A stretch of 36,147 nucleotides of DNA from Sulfurovum sp. (lineage in GTDB: Bacteria > Campylobacterota > Campylobacteria > Campylobacterales > Sulfurovaceae), in contig JALXBG010000152.1 in the NCBI GenBank assembly GCA_026991605.1, positions 1-36,147 on the forward strand. The letters are read 5' to 3'. Position 1 is the stretch's first letter. Every line of letters starts with the position of its first letter. The notes under the pieces are model-generated. The model was not told the DNA's origin. It was given only the letters and a program-made list of their open reading frames with translations, and made no database searches. Below, piece after piece: positions 19,197 through 28,143 of this stretch. A program made the position numbers and the translations under genes.

Positions 19197-20405
19197 ATGT
19201 TTAAGAGAAGTTTAGTGGGTGTTGGTCTGTTTTTGTTGTTGTCTAATGCTACATATGCTATAAAAATACCAGTAGATAAAAGTAAAATCAAAAAAGTAGA
19301 AGAAGTCTATACCAAGGTATGGGAAAAAATCTATGGGGGAAAAGAGGATGATGTTGCCTATGGTATTGTAGCACTTGAAAATGGTGAAAGTGCCATCGTA
19401 GGCACATGTAAATCGTTTGAAGCACAGCGTACAGATATTTGTGTAAGCCGTATGAGTGCAGACGGACAGGTTATTTGGACGATTCTTCTTGGCGGAAAAA
19501 AAGAAGATGAAGGAAAAGCTATCACCCGTGCAGCAGATGGGAGTCTTTTTATATTGGGACGTACCAAATCACTTTCAAAAAACTATGACAGAGACATTTA
19601 TGTAGCCAAAGTCTCTTTAGAAGGAAAACTTCTTTGGGAAAAAGCTATGGGTGGAGAAAGGGATGAAAATGCCGGAGGCATTGTAGGTACAGATGATGGT
19701 GGTGTAATGTTTGCAGGAGACAGCGAGTCTTTTACAAAACGTTATAGAGATATCTATTATGGTAAATTGACAAAAGAAGGTAAAACTGTTTTTGCGCGTA
19801 CCATTGGGGGTAAAAAAACAGATGAAGCCCATGGACTCACACGTCTGAAAGATGGAAGCATCGCACTTGTCGGTATGAGAGAAGTGAACCGTGTCAATTA
19901 TGAAGATTTCTTCATTATGAAAATGGATCAAAATGGTAAAACTTTATGGACTAAAACCTTCGGTGATTACGATGATGATAGTTTAGAGGGTGTGACTGCT
20001 ACGATGGATGGTGGGTTGGTTGCTGTGGGTAAAACACGTTCTTATGGCAGTGAACAGACAGACCTAACAGTAATGAAACTCAATGCAGATGGAAAAGTGA
20101 TGTGGCATAAAATCTATGGATTTAAATATTATGAATATGGCAATGCTGTGACGATGACAAAAGATGGTGGATTTATGCTCGCAGGTGGGACAAGTACACT
20201 GGGTAAAGGTTCACACAGTGTGTACATGTTGGCATTAGATAAAAATGGTGCACTTATCTGGTCTCATGTGTATGGTGATAGAAACCGTGATGTAGCCTAT
20301 GGTATAGCACGTATGAGTGATGGTAGTGTTATCAGTGTAGGAGAGAGCGATAGTTTTTCACGTTCTAAAAACTTTTATATGATTAAAGTGAAAAAAAAGA
20401 AATAG
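19197..20405 (+). CDS. Exported seven-repeat beta-propeller-like protein
   Basis: Signal peptide and seven ~50 aa repeats of (W)xxxxGGxxDDxAxGI...DGxxxxxGxTxS. Confidence 0.75.
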   Translation: MFKRSLVGVGLFLLLSNATYAIKIPVDKSKIKKVEEVYTKVWEKIYGGKEDDVAYGIVALENGESAIVGTCKSFEAQRTDICVSRMSADGQVIWTILLGGKKEDEGKAITRAADGSLFILGRTKSLSKNYDRDIYVAKVSLEGKLLWEKAMGGERDENAGGIVGTDDGGVMFAGDSESFTKRYRDIYYGKLTKEGKTVFARTIGGKKTDEAHGLTRLKDGSIALVGMREVNRVNYEDFFIMKMDQNGKTLWTKTFGDYDDDSLEGVTATMDGGLVAVGKTRSYGSEQTDLTVMKLNADGKVMWHKIYGFKYYEYGNAVTMTKDGGFMLAGGTSTLGKGSHSVYMLALDKNGALIWSHVYGDRNRDVAYGIARMSDGSVISVGESDSFSRSKNFYMIKVKKKK

Positions 20406-20468
20406 AAGTGCCCTATAAATTATAATGTTATAATAAAAATGAATTAAGATAGATACAAGGATACTAAA

Positions 20469-21320
20469 GTGCGTAATAATATAGAGGTGGTAAAGACATT
20501 ATTAGATGCTTTACCATACATTAAACGTTTTTCCAATGAAAAAATAGTGATTAAGTATGGAGGCTCAGCACAAACTTCTGAAACACTTAAAGAACAGTTT
20601 GCACAAGATATTGTACTTTTACATTTGGTTGGGATGAAACCTATTGTTGTCCATGGTGGAGGTAAAAGTATTACCGATTTACTTGCTGATTTGGGCGTAG
20701 AGACTAAATTTGTAGATGGACAAAGAGTGACTACTAAAGAAGTGATGCGTATTGCCGAGATGGTACTCTCAGGACAGATCAATAAAGAGATAGTTTCCTT
20801 GCTTGATAACCATGGGAGTAAAGCTATAGGTATATCTGGAAAAGATGGGGGCTTCTTAAAAGGAGTACCAAAAGATTTTGAAAATTTTGGATATACAGGA
20901 AATATTGAACATATTAACCCTGAGATAGTGAATAATATTATTGAAGATGGGGCTATTCCTGTCATTGCCCCTATTGCGGGTAGTAGTACAATAGGACATC
21001 CTGGATTCAATATTAATGCAGATTTGGCAGCATCTAAGATAGCAGTAGCTATGGAAGCACGTAAAGTATTGTTTTTGACAGATACCCCTGGTGTGCTAGA
21101 TAAAGAGATGAACCTCATAACAAATCTAAGCATAGAAAAAACCGAAGCTTTAAAAGTAGATGGAACCATTCAAGGTGGCATGGTACCTAAGGTAGATGCC
21201 TGTATTGAAGCACTTCGTGGGGGTGTAAAAAAAGCACATATCATTGATGGTAGAGTAGAACATTCTTTACTTTTAGAGATACTGACCAGTTCTGGAGTAG
21301 GTACCTGTATAGAACTTTAA
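20469..21320 (+). CDS. argB: Acetylglutamate kinase (GTG start)
   Basis: IKYGGSAQ, VHGGGKSI, GFNINADLAASKIA, LFLTDTPGVLD, GGMVPKVDA. Confidence 0.93.
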   Translation: MRNNIEVVKTLLDALPYIKRFSNEKIVIKYGGSAQTSETLKEQFAQDIVLLHLVGMKPIVVHGGGKSITDLLADLGVETKFVDGQRVTTKEVMRIAEMVLSGQINKEIVSLLDNHGSKAIGISGKDGGFLKGVPKDFENFGYTGNIEHINPEIVNNIIEDGAIPVIAPIAGSSTIGHPGFNINADLAASKIAVAMEARKVLFLTDTPGVLDKEMNLITNLSIEKTEALKVDGTIQGGMVPKVDACIEALRGGVKKAHIIDGRVEHSLLLEILTSSGVGTCIEL

Positions 21321-21362
21321 AGAAAATGTCACAGAAATGTCATACTTTAAGTTTTAGGTTGG

Positions 21363-21368
21363 TATAAT
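21363..21368 (+). promoter_or_regulatory. -10 element for the orphan riboswitch transcript
   Basis: GGTATAATTC about 25 nt before the aptamer. Confidence 0.55.
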
Positions 21369-21387
21369 TCTGCCATACAGTAACCCT

Positions 21388-21466
21388 GTATTGAAAAAGC
21401 CAAACTCACTGCGAAGTGGGTACGGAAAGTCTATGGATCTCTTGTAGATAGCCGGACTACCAATAG
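21388..21466 (+). ncRNA. GEMM-type (cyclic di-GMP-I-like) riboswitch aptamer
   Basis: UAUUG...GCCAAAC-UCACU-GCGA-AGUGGG-UACGGAAAGUCUAUGG...AGAUAGCCGGACUACC-CAAUA: P1 UAUUG/CAAUA, P2 with GNRA tetraloop (CUCACU GCGA AGUGGG), conserved GGAAAG core and AGCCGG..UACC 3' segment. Confidence 0.75.
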
Positions 21467-21473
21467 AGAGTTG

Positions 21474-21504
21474 AACTTCTATCTTTAGAAGTTTATTTTC
21501 TTCT
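21474..21504 (+). terminator. Intrinsic terminator downstream of the riboswitch
   Basis: AACTTCT-ATCTTT-AGAAGTT followed by T-rich TATTTTCTTCT. Confidence 0.65.
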
Positions 21505-21715
21505 ATTATCTAAGTATTTTAGTGTTTATTTGCTTCTATTTATTTGTAATAGTTGACATTCTTTTCCCTAAAAAACATTCTTCTACTCCTATAGTTGTAG
21601 AGCAAATGGACACTAGATACTTAATCTTTTAAAATCACTTATCCCTTTACTTATCGAACGCTATACTTAGTTTTTTTAGCTATAATTTTATTTAATTATA
21701 TACATAGGATTTTAA

Positions 21716-23182
21716 ATGAAATTTATAGAGACACGGGGAAATGACGGAAGTAAACCATCATCTGTGCCATTTTCAGAAGCGATACTTAGCCCAAGTGCCA
21801 GTTTTGGTGGACTCTATGTCCCAGAAAAGTTACCTAACTTAGATACAAACTTTCTAGAAAGACATCTTGATAGCCATTATAAAACATTGGCATTAGATTT
21901 TTTACAACAGTTTGGTATAGATATAGAAACAGAAGTACTCGAAGCTGCTTTGAGCCGCTATGATGCTTTTGATAATCCTTCAAATCCTGTACCTCTTTCA
22001 CAGATAGAAGATGACTGTTTTGTTTCAGAACTTTACCACGGTCCTACACGTGCATTTAAAGATATGGCACTACAACCTTTTGGTTATGTGCTTTCTAAAC
22101 TAGCACAAAAAAGAGGTGAACATTACCTTATTATGGCAGCAACATCTGGTGATACAGGTCCGGCAACTCTAGAGACTTTTAAAAACCAAGAAGGTGTACA
22201 GGTAGCTTGTCTTTACCCAGATGGTGGAACTTCTGATGTGCAAAGACTTCAGATGGTTACAGAGGATGCTAAAAACCTTAAAGTCATCGGGGTAGAGGGC
22301 AACTTTGATGATACACAAAATACTTTAAAAGATTTACTTGCTTCTGAAGATTTCAAAGCAGAACTTGCAGACAGAAACATAAAACTTTCAGCAGCAAACT
22401 CTGTAAACTTTGGACGTATTATTTTCCAAATTATTTACCATATTCACTCATACCTTGAGCTCGTAAGAAAAAATGAGATTAGCATGGGTGAGAAAATTTA
22501 TTTGGTTGTTCCATCTGGAAACTTTGGAAATGCCTTAGGTGCATACTATGCGAAAAAAGCAGGACTTCCTATAGAAAAGATTCTTATCTCTTCAAATATT
22601 AACAATATCTTGACAGACTGGATTAACAATGGCACCTATGATTTGACAACAAGAGAACTTATACAGACAGAATCTCCTGCAATGGATATTTTAAAATCAT
22701 CAAATGTTGAACGTATTATGTTTGACAAGTTTGGTCCAGCACGTACGAAAGAGCTTATGGATGCGTTGGCAACGCATGGTAAGTATCAACTTACGGCGGA
22801 TGAACTTGCATTGCTTCGTGAAGATTTTGATGCCTCATACTCTGATGATGCTGAGTGTGAGGCAGTAGTTGGTAAATATGCTAAAAAGGGTTACATTATG
22901 GATCCACATACTGCTACATGTATGAGAGCGTACGATACTCTGAGAGATAAAAACTTAAAAACTGTAGTGTATTCTACCGCAGAGTGGACAAAGTTTTCTC
23001 CCTCTGTTGCAAAGTCCTTAGGTCATGAAGTCAAAGATGATACAGAAGCCCTTAAATGGGTAAGTGCTAACACAAATGTTACGGTTCCTGCTATGATAGA
23101 TGGACTCTTTACTAAGCCTATCATCCACTCTGTTGTGGTGAAAAAAGAAGATATTAAGGGAGAAATGTTAAACTTTTTATAG
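21716..23182 (+). CDS. thrC: Threonine synthase
   Basis: YHGPTRAFKDMALQPFG, AATSGDTGPATLE, NSVNFGRIIFQIIYH, VPSGNFGNALGAYYAKK. Confidence 0.95.
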   Translation: MKFIETRGNDGSKPSSVPFSEAILSPSASFGGLYVPEKLPNLDTNFLERHLDSHYKTLALDFLQQFGIDIETEVLEAALSRYDAFDNPSNPVPLSQIEDDCFVSELYHGPTRAFKDMALQPFGYVLSKLAQKRGEHYLIMAATSGDTGPATLETFKNQEGVQVACLYPDGGTSDVQRLQMVTEDAKNLKVIGVEGNFDDTQNTLKDLLASEDFKAELADRNIKLSAANSVNFGRIIFQIIYHIHSYLELVRKNEISMGEKIYLVVPSGNFGNALGAYYAKKAGLPIEKILISSNINNILTDWINNGTYDLTTRELIQTESPAMDILKSSNVERIMFDKFGPARTKELMDALATHGKYQLTADELALLREDFDASYSDDAECEAVVGKYAKKGYIMDPHTATCMRAYDTLRDKNLKTVVYSTAEWTKFSPSVAKSLGHEVKDDTEALKWVSANTNVTVPAMIDGLFTKPIIHSVVVKKEDIKGEMLNFL

Positions 23183-23196
23183 GTTTAACATAGTTT

Positions 23197-24291
23197 ATGC
23201 TGAAGCATTTTTTTAAAATTTTCATTCTTATAGTAGGACTTTTCGAAATACTTGATGCTAAAGCTATGGTTGACTGTCGAGTTATTATAGGTGGTTTTGT
23301 TAATACCTGCAATCCTTATGGTAAAAAACTTCATTATATTAAGGAAATAACGTATGATGTTGACAGAAAAAAACTTATTATTGAAAAGACTTTACCTAAA
23401 GTAGAGAAAAAATATCATCTAAAAGTAATCTCTGTTGCTCAGATGATAGAAAAATATATAAAAGTAGAGCGTCCTGTACGATTTAAAGGTTCAGATTCTA
23501 AACGCTCAAAAATTAAAACAATTAACCATTCTCCTAAAGAAAAAACAAACAAGCAAAATGTTGCAAAAGAGAAAATACACTATGCAAATTATACGGTACT
23601 CAAAGGTGATTCTCTTAGTAGAATAGCACAAAAACTGAACCTGAAAGTCAAACAACTTACAAAACTCAATGGTATTAAAAAATCTACCACACTTCGTATA
23701 GGAAAAAAGTTAAAGGTGCCGTATACGCAAAAGATGGTGAATACCTTATCGAGTGCAAGTTATACGGTTGAGTCTGGAGATACCTTGCTTTCTATTGCAA
23801 AAATGTTTAAACTCTCTGCCAAAGATATTGTGACGTTTAACCATATTACAGATGCTACAACCATACGTCCTGGTAAGGTATTAAAATTACCATTACCGTA
23901 TGTTTTAGCAAAGATGGAAGCAAAACAACGCAAAGAAGATAATAAAGGTCTAGGAAACAACCTTGATATTAATGCTTTTGGTACTCATAAACTTCGTGTC
24001 ACAGCAACAGCCTATACTTCACATGGCAATCAAACTGATAGTACACCATTTCTAGCAGCATGGAACAATCATATCCATCCAGGTATGAAAGTTATTGCAG
24101 TTTCTCGTGACTTGTTAACACGGTTTGGTATGAGAAATGGTACCCGAGTACGTATTGGTGGACTTAGAGGGTATTATAGAGTACGTGATAAGATGAATAA
24201 ACGCTATAGAAAACGTATTGACATATATATGGGGCTTGATTTAAGACGTGCGCTACGTTGGGGACGACGTTCAGTTGTTATCTATTGGTGA
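23197..24291 (+). CDS. LysM repeats plus 3D domain protein
   Basis: Two LysM motifs (YTVLKGDSLSRIAQKLNLKVKQLTKLNGI; YTVESGDTLLSIAKMFKLSAKDIVTFN) and a C-terminal RVTATAYTSH...RVRDKMNKRYRKRIDIY 3D domain. Confidence 0.88.
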   Translation: MLKHFFKIFILIVGLFEILDAKAMVDCRVIIGGFVNTCNPYGKKLHYIKEITYDVDRKKLIIEKTLPKVEKKYHLKVISVAQMIEKYIKVERPVRFKGSDSKRSKIKTINHSPKEKTNKQNVAKEKIHYANYTVLKGDSLSRIAQKLNLKVKQLTKLNGIKKSTTLRIGKKLKVPYTQKMVNTLSSASYTVESGDTLLSIAKMFKLSAKDIVTFNHITDATTIRPGKVLKLPLPYVLAKMEAKQRKEDNKGLGNNLDINAFGTHKLRVTATAYTSHGNQTDSTPFLAAWNNHIHPGMKVIAVSRDLLTRFGMRNGTRVRIGGLRGYYRVRDKMNKRYRKRIDIYMGLDLRRALRWGRRSVVIYW

Positions 24292-24303
24292 GACCTGTAA
24301 AGC

Positions 24304-24325
24304 AAACGTGAACTGCTTCACGTTT
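24304..24325. terminator. Bidirectional terminator between convergent genes
   Basis: AAACGTGAA-CTGC-TTCACGTTT. Confidence 0.65.
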
Positions 24326-26258
24326 ATAAAGACTCATAAATCTCTAGTACCTCTAGATACTCTTCCATTTTCTCTTCATAGAGTGTTTCTAGTTTGGAGA
24401 GTTCTTCACTCAAAGTTGTTAAGCCTTTTTCCTCATAACATTTTGGGTCATATAAACAAGTATTTATCTCTTCTATCGTCTTTTCCAAAGCTTCTATCTC
24501 ATCTGGCAATTTATCATAGGCTTGTTGCTGTTTGTAACTGAGTTTTGTCTGTTTTTTCTCTTTAGAAACTTCTTCTTTTTTCTCTAGTGTTTTAAACTCT
24601 TTTTCTAATCCATCAAGCTCTTTCATCTCTTTTTCTATCTCAAGATATTCTGTATAGGTTTGGAAAGACTCTTCTACAAGACCATTGCCTTTAAAGATGA
24701 AGAGTTTAGAGGCTATTTTGTCTATAAAATATCTATCGTGAGAGACAAAGAGTAGCGCTCCTTGAAATGCAATGAGTTTGTCTTCTAAAATGGTAATGGT
24801 CTGGATGTCCAAATCATTTGTAGGTTCATCGAGTATAAGACATTCAACATTTTTAGTAAAAAGCAGTGCCAAGGCTACACGGTTTTTCTCTCCACCGGAG
24901 AGTTGCCCCACCTTTTTATTCATATACTCTTCGGGGAATAAAAAGGTTTTGAGGTAGGCATAGACATGCATATTTTTCCCTTGTACATCTACATGGTCAC
25001 CTCCATCTGGACAAAAAGTCTCTATGAGGGTATGCTCGTCATTAAGCATCTCTCTATGTTGGTCAAAATAGCCTATGGTAAACTCACCTTTATTAATGAG
25101 CCCAGCATCTGCTTTGAGACGGCCAAGAAGAAGTTTAAGTAGGGTAGATTTCCCCGCACCGTTGATACCGACAATGGCTATCTTATCACGTTGAAGTATA
25201 CGTGTAGAGAAGTTTTCTATAAGTAATTTATTGGCTATGGAGTACTTGAGGTTTTCAACATCAAAAAGCATCTTGCGTTTGCTTAGACCCTTTTCCCCTC
25301 TCCAGCTTTTTTTCTCACGTTCGAGTTCTACTTGCATCTTACGGATAAGGGTAGGGTTTTTCTTGGCTTGTTCTCTTAGTTCAAAAACTCTGGCTTTACG
25401 CCCTTGGTTACGTTTTTCTCTAGCTCTAACACTTTTACCTAACCACTCTTCTTCACGTTTGAGCATCTTGATTAAGGTGTTGTGACTCTTGGCTAGTGAG
25501 AGCATACGCTCCTCTTTTTGCACTAAGTAGTCACGGTAGCCACCTTTATACGAGACAAGCCCTTGGTTTTCTACTTCTATTACACGGGTAGCAATGGTAT
25601 CAATGAAGTGTCTATCATGAGAGATGAAGAGCAAGGTAAACTTCTCTTTAAGCAGTATCTCCTCTAAAAATTCTACCATATAGACATCAAGGTGGTTAGT
25701 CGGTTCATCAAGTAATAGTACATCAGGCTTTTTTAGAACTAGTGAAGCCAATGCTACACGACGCTGCTCTCCACCAGAGAGTGAGATAACCAAACGGTTT
25801 TCATACTCTTTGAGTTTAAACTCCTGTAAGATACGCTCTATCTTGTCATCTAAGTTCCATGCATTATGGTGGTCAAGAAAAGCAGTGATATTTTCTAATT
25901 TGACCAATAACTCTTTGTTTTCAAAATCATTTGCAACTTCAAGACTTAGTTTGGCATGTTCCTCTTGAGCTGTTTTGAGTTCTGCGAGTTCCCCTAGTAT
26001 GGCATCTCTTACTGTGAGGTCGGCTTCAAAGTGAGGCTGTTGTGAAAGCATCTCTATCTGCAGGTTGGCATTTACCACACGTTTGCCTTCAGTGGGTTCT
26101 TCTGTACCCAAAGCTATCTTCATAAGGGTAGATTTTCCACAACCATTTTGCCCTACAACGGCGATGCGTTCACCTGTATTGAGATGAAAATCAACATCAT
26201 TTAGAAGTACTTTGATGTCATATTGTTTTTTAATGTTAAAAAGGTCGACGAGTGCCAA
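24324..26258 (-). CDS. ABC-F family ATPase (Uup-like)
   Basis: Two ABC cassettes (GQNGCGKSTLMKIA/LSGGEQRRVALA; GINGAGKSTLLKLL/LSGGEKNRVALA) with linker and C-terminal coiled coil. Confidence 0.93.
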   Translation of the reverse strand: MALVDLFNIKKQYDIKVLLNDVDFHLNTGERIAVVGQNGCGKSTLMKIALGTEEPTEGKRVVNANLQIEMLSQQPHFEADLTVRDAILGELAELKTAQEEHAKLSLEVANDFENKELLVKLENITAFLDHHNAWNLDDKIERILQEFKLKEYENRLVISLSGGEQRRVALASLVLKKPDVLLLDEPTNHLDVYMVEFLEEILLKEKFTLLFISHDRHFIDTIATRVIEVENQGLVSYKGGYRDYLVQKEERMLSLAKSHNTLIKMLKREEEWLGKSVRAREKRNQGRKARVFELREQAKKNPTLIRKMQVELEREKKSWRGEKGLSKRKMLFDVENLKYSIANKLLIENFSTRILQRDKIAIVGINGAGKSTLLKLLLGRLKADAGLINKGEFTIGYFDQHREMLNDEHTLIETFCPDGGDHVDVQGKNMHVYAYLKTFLFPEEYMNKKVGQLSGGEKNRVALALLFTKNVECLILDEPTNDLDIQTITILEDKLIAFQGALLFVSHDRYFIDKIASKLFIFKGNGLVEESFQTYTEYLEIEKEMKELDGLEKEFKTLEKKEEVSKEKKQTKLSYKQQQAYDKLPDEIEALEKTIEEINTCLYDPKCYEEKGLTTLSEELSKLETLYEEKMEEYLEVLEIYESL

Positions 26259-26348
26259 AAAAAATCCTTAAGCGTAATTGTCGCAATTATAGCAAATTTA
26301 AGTCTTGATTAGGTATATTCCAACCATATATTAATTAGAAGGAATTCT

Positions 26349-27614
26349 ATGTTAGAAACCATTATCATCTTATACTCTATTTATACCTTTATAAAAATTT
26401 ATATTGGTGTCATGCAGATAGGGTACATCAACCAAGAAAAACGTAAAACACCAGTACTCATGTCAGCAGACAAATACCTCGTAGCAGGTAACTATGCTGT
26501 TGCCAACGGGAAGATAGAACTTGTAAGTACTTTTGTAGATTATTTTATGTTTGTCTGGTGGGTATTTACAGGGTTTGCCTGGTTGTCTTCTGTAGTACAA
26601 GTTGATGGAACTATTCTTCAAGCTGTACTCTTTTTGTTTGGTTTTATTGGTGTCAATTATATAGTAGGACTTCCTTTTGAACTCTACCAAAAGTTCAAGA
26701 TAGACGAAGACTTTGGTTTTAACAAAATGACGCCTAAAATGTTTATCGTTGATACACTTAAGTCTGCACTCCTCTTTTTTATTATTGGTGGGGCTATCTT
26801 TGCACTTTTAGCATGGATTATAAGCAGCTTTGAGTCCTGGTGGCTTTGGGGCTTTGCCTCTATGTTTACTGTGGCAGTATTAGCCAATGTACTCATGCCA
26901 ACATTTATGGGACTCTTTAATAAATTTACACCCATAGAAGAGGGCGAACTTAAAGAAGAAATCTCTAAACTCATGGAGCAAGTAGGGCTTAAAAATGATG
27001 GTATTTTCATTATGGATGCCTCTAAGCGAGATGGAAAACTCAATGCCTTTTTTGGTGGTTTAGGTAAATCCAAACGTGTGGTACTCTTCGATACCTTGAC
27101 TCAAAAACTCAATACCAAAGAGCTTTTAGCGGTTATAGGACATGAACTAGGGCACTTCACTCATGGTGACATCTGGAAAAACATAGGGTTGATGGGACTA
27201 CTACTTTTTATCGCTTTTTACCTCTTCGGGCATTTACCTGATGCACTGTTTTTAGAGATGGGTGTAAGCCCTAGTGCAGGTGTACAAATAGCGATGCTTA
27301 TGTTACTCCTACCACTACTTAGCTTCGTCTTTACCCCATTTATGTCAGCAGTAAGCCGTCACAACGAATACGCAGCCGATGAGTTTGGCTCAGAGATGGG
27401 AGGCAAAGAAAATCTTGTCTCAGCCCTCATGAAACTTGTGACTGAAAACAAGTCATTTCCAAAGTCACACCCTTTGGTCATCTTCTTTTACTATACGCAT
27501 CCACCTGTACTTGAACGTCTCAAAGAGCTTGGATTTGATGCATCCAATACCATTGTGGGTGAAGAGGCAGAGTTACCTAAAGATGGGATATTTTCTTTTG
27601 TGGACAAAGAGTAG
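26349..27614 (+). CDS. M48 family (Ste24-like) membrane metalloprotease
   Basis: VIGHELGHFTHGD zinc motif, multiple TM segments, NEYAADEFG. Confidence 0.93.
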   Translation: MLETIIILYSIYTFIKIYIGVMQIGYINQEKRKTPVLMSADKYLVAGNYAVANGKIELVSTFVDYFMFVWWVFTGFAWLSSVVQVDGTILQAVLFLFGFIGVNYIVGLPFELYQKFKIDEDFGFNKMTPKMFIVDTLKSALLFFIIGGAIFALLAWIISSFESWWLWGFASMFTVAVLANVLMPTFMGLFNKFTPIEEGELKEEISKLMEQVGLKNDGIFIMDASKRDGKLNAFFGGLGKSKRVVLFDTLTQKLNTKELLAVIGHELGHFTHGDIWKNIGLMGLLLFIAFYLFGHLPDALFLEMGVSPSAGVQIAMLMLLLPLLSFVFTPFMSAVSRHNEYAADEFGSEMGGKENLVSALMKLVTENKSFPKSHPLVIFFYYTHPPVLERLKELGFDASNTIVGEEAELPKDGIFSFVDKE

Positions 27615-27646
27615 TAATTTAGATAGAATATATAAAAAGGATAACG

Positions 27647-27883
27647 ATGAAAAATTTACTCAAACGTATTACGATAGATACTGAAATTTGTCATGGTAAA
27701 CCAACCATACGTGGTTTACGTTATCCTGTTGAGATGATACTTGAACTTTTAGGTTCAGGTATGACTCATGATGAAATATTGGATGATTACGAAGATTTAG
27801 AAAATGACGATATTTTAGCCGTTTTACAATACGCTTCTAAACTCTCACAGGTGAAGTCAATCTACAAGGTTGATGCTGCATAA
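27647..27883 (+). CDS. DUF433 domain protein (antitoxin-like)
   Basis: ITIDTEICHGKPTIRGLRYPVEMILELLGSGMTHDEILDDYEDLENDDILAVLQYA, canonical DUF433. Confidence 0.9.
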   Translation: MKNLLKRITIDTEICHGKPTIRGLRYPVEMILELLGSGMTHDEILDDYEDLENDDILAVLQYASKLSQVKSIYKVDAA

Positions 27884-28068
27884 TGAAGTTTCTTTTAGAC
27901 GCACAACTTCCTAAAAAACTCTCTTTGTTCTTAGGTTACAAAGGACACGACTCTCTACATACCTTAGATTTACCCCATAAAAACAGAAGTAAAGACAGTG
28001 AACTTAATATTTTCTCAGTAGATGATAAACGTATTGAGGAACTTCAAGCTCTAAATTTTTTTAACTAA
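27883..28068 (+). pseudogene. DUF5615 (PIN-like toxin) with internal deletion
   Basis: MKFLLDAQLPKKLSLFLGYKGHDSLHTLDLPHKNRSKDSELN matches the family N-terminus, then jumps to a C-terminal-like tail (IFSVDDKRIEELQALNFFN). Full-length members are roughly 110-120 aa; this is 61 aa. Confidence 0.65.
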
Positions 28069-28101
28069 ATAAAAAGAAACAAATACTTACCGTGTATTAG
28101 G

Positions 28102-28107
28102 TATAAT
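28102..28107 (+). promoter_or_regulatory. -10 element of the cassette
   Basis: TTAGGTATAATATA about 40 nt before the ATG at 28144. Confidence 0.5.
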
Positions 28108-28143
28108 ATATTTAAAATTACTCAATAATGAAAGTATGATATT

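Noticed and set aside
20444-21169. 241-aa minus-strand ORF
   Set aside because: Fully antisense to argB, which has unmistakable motifs; the ORF has no recognisable domain.
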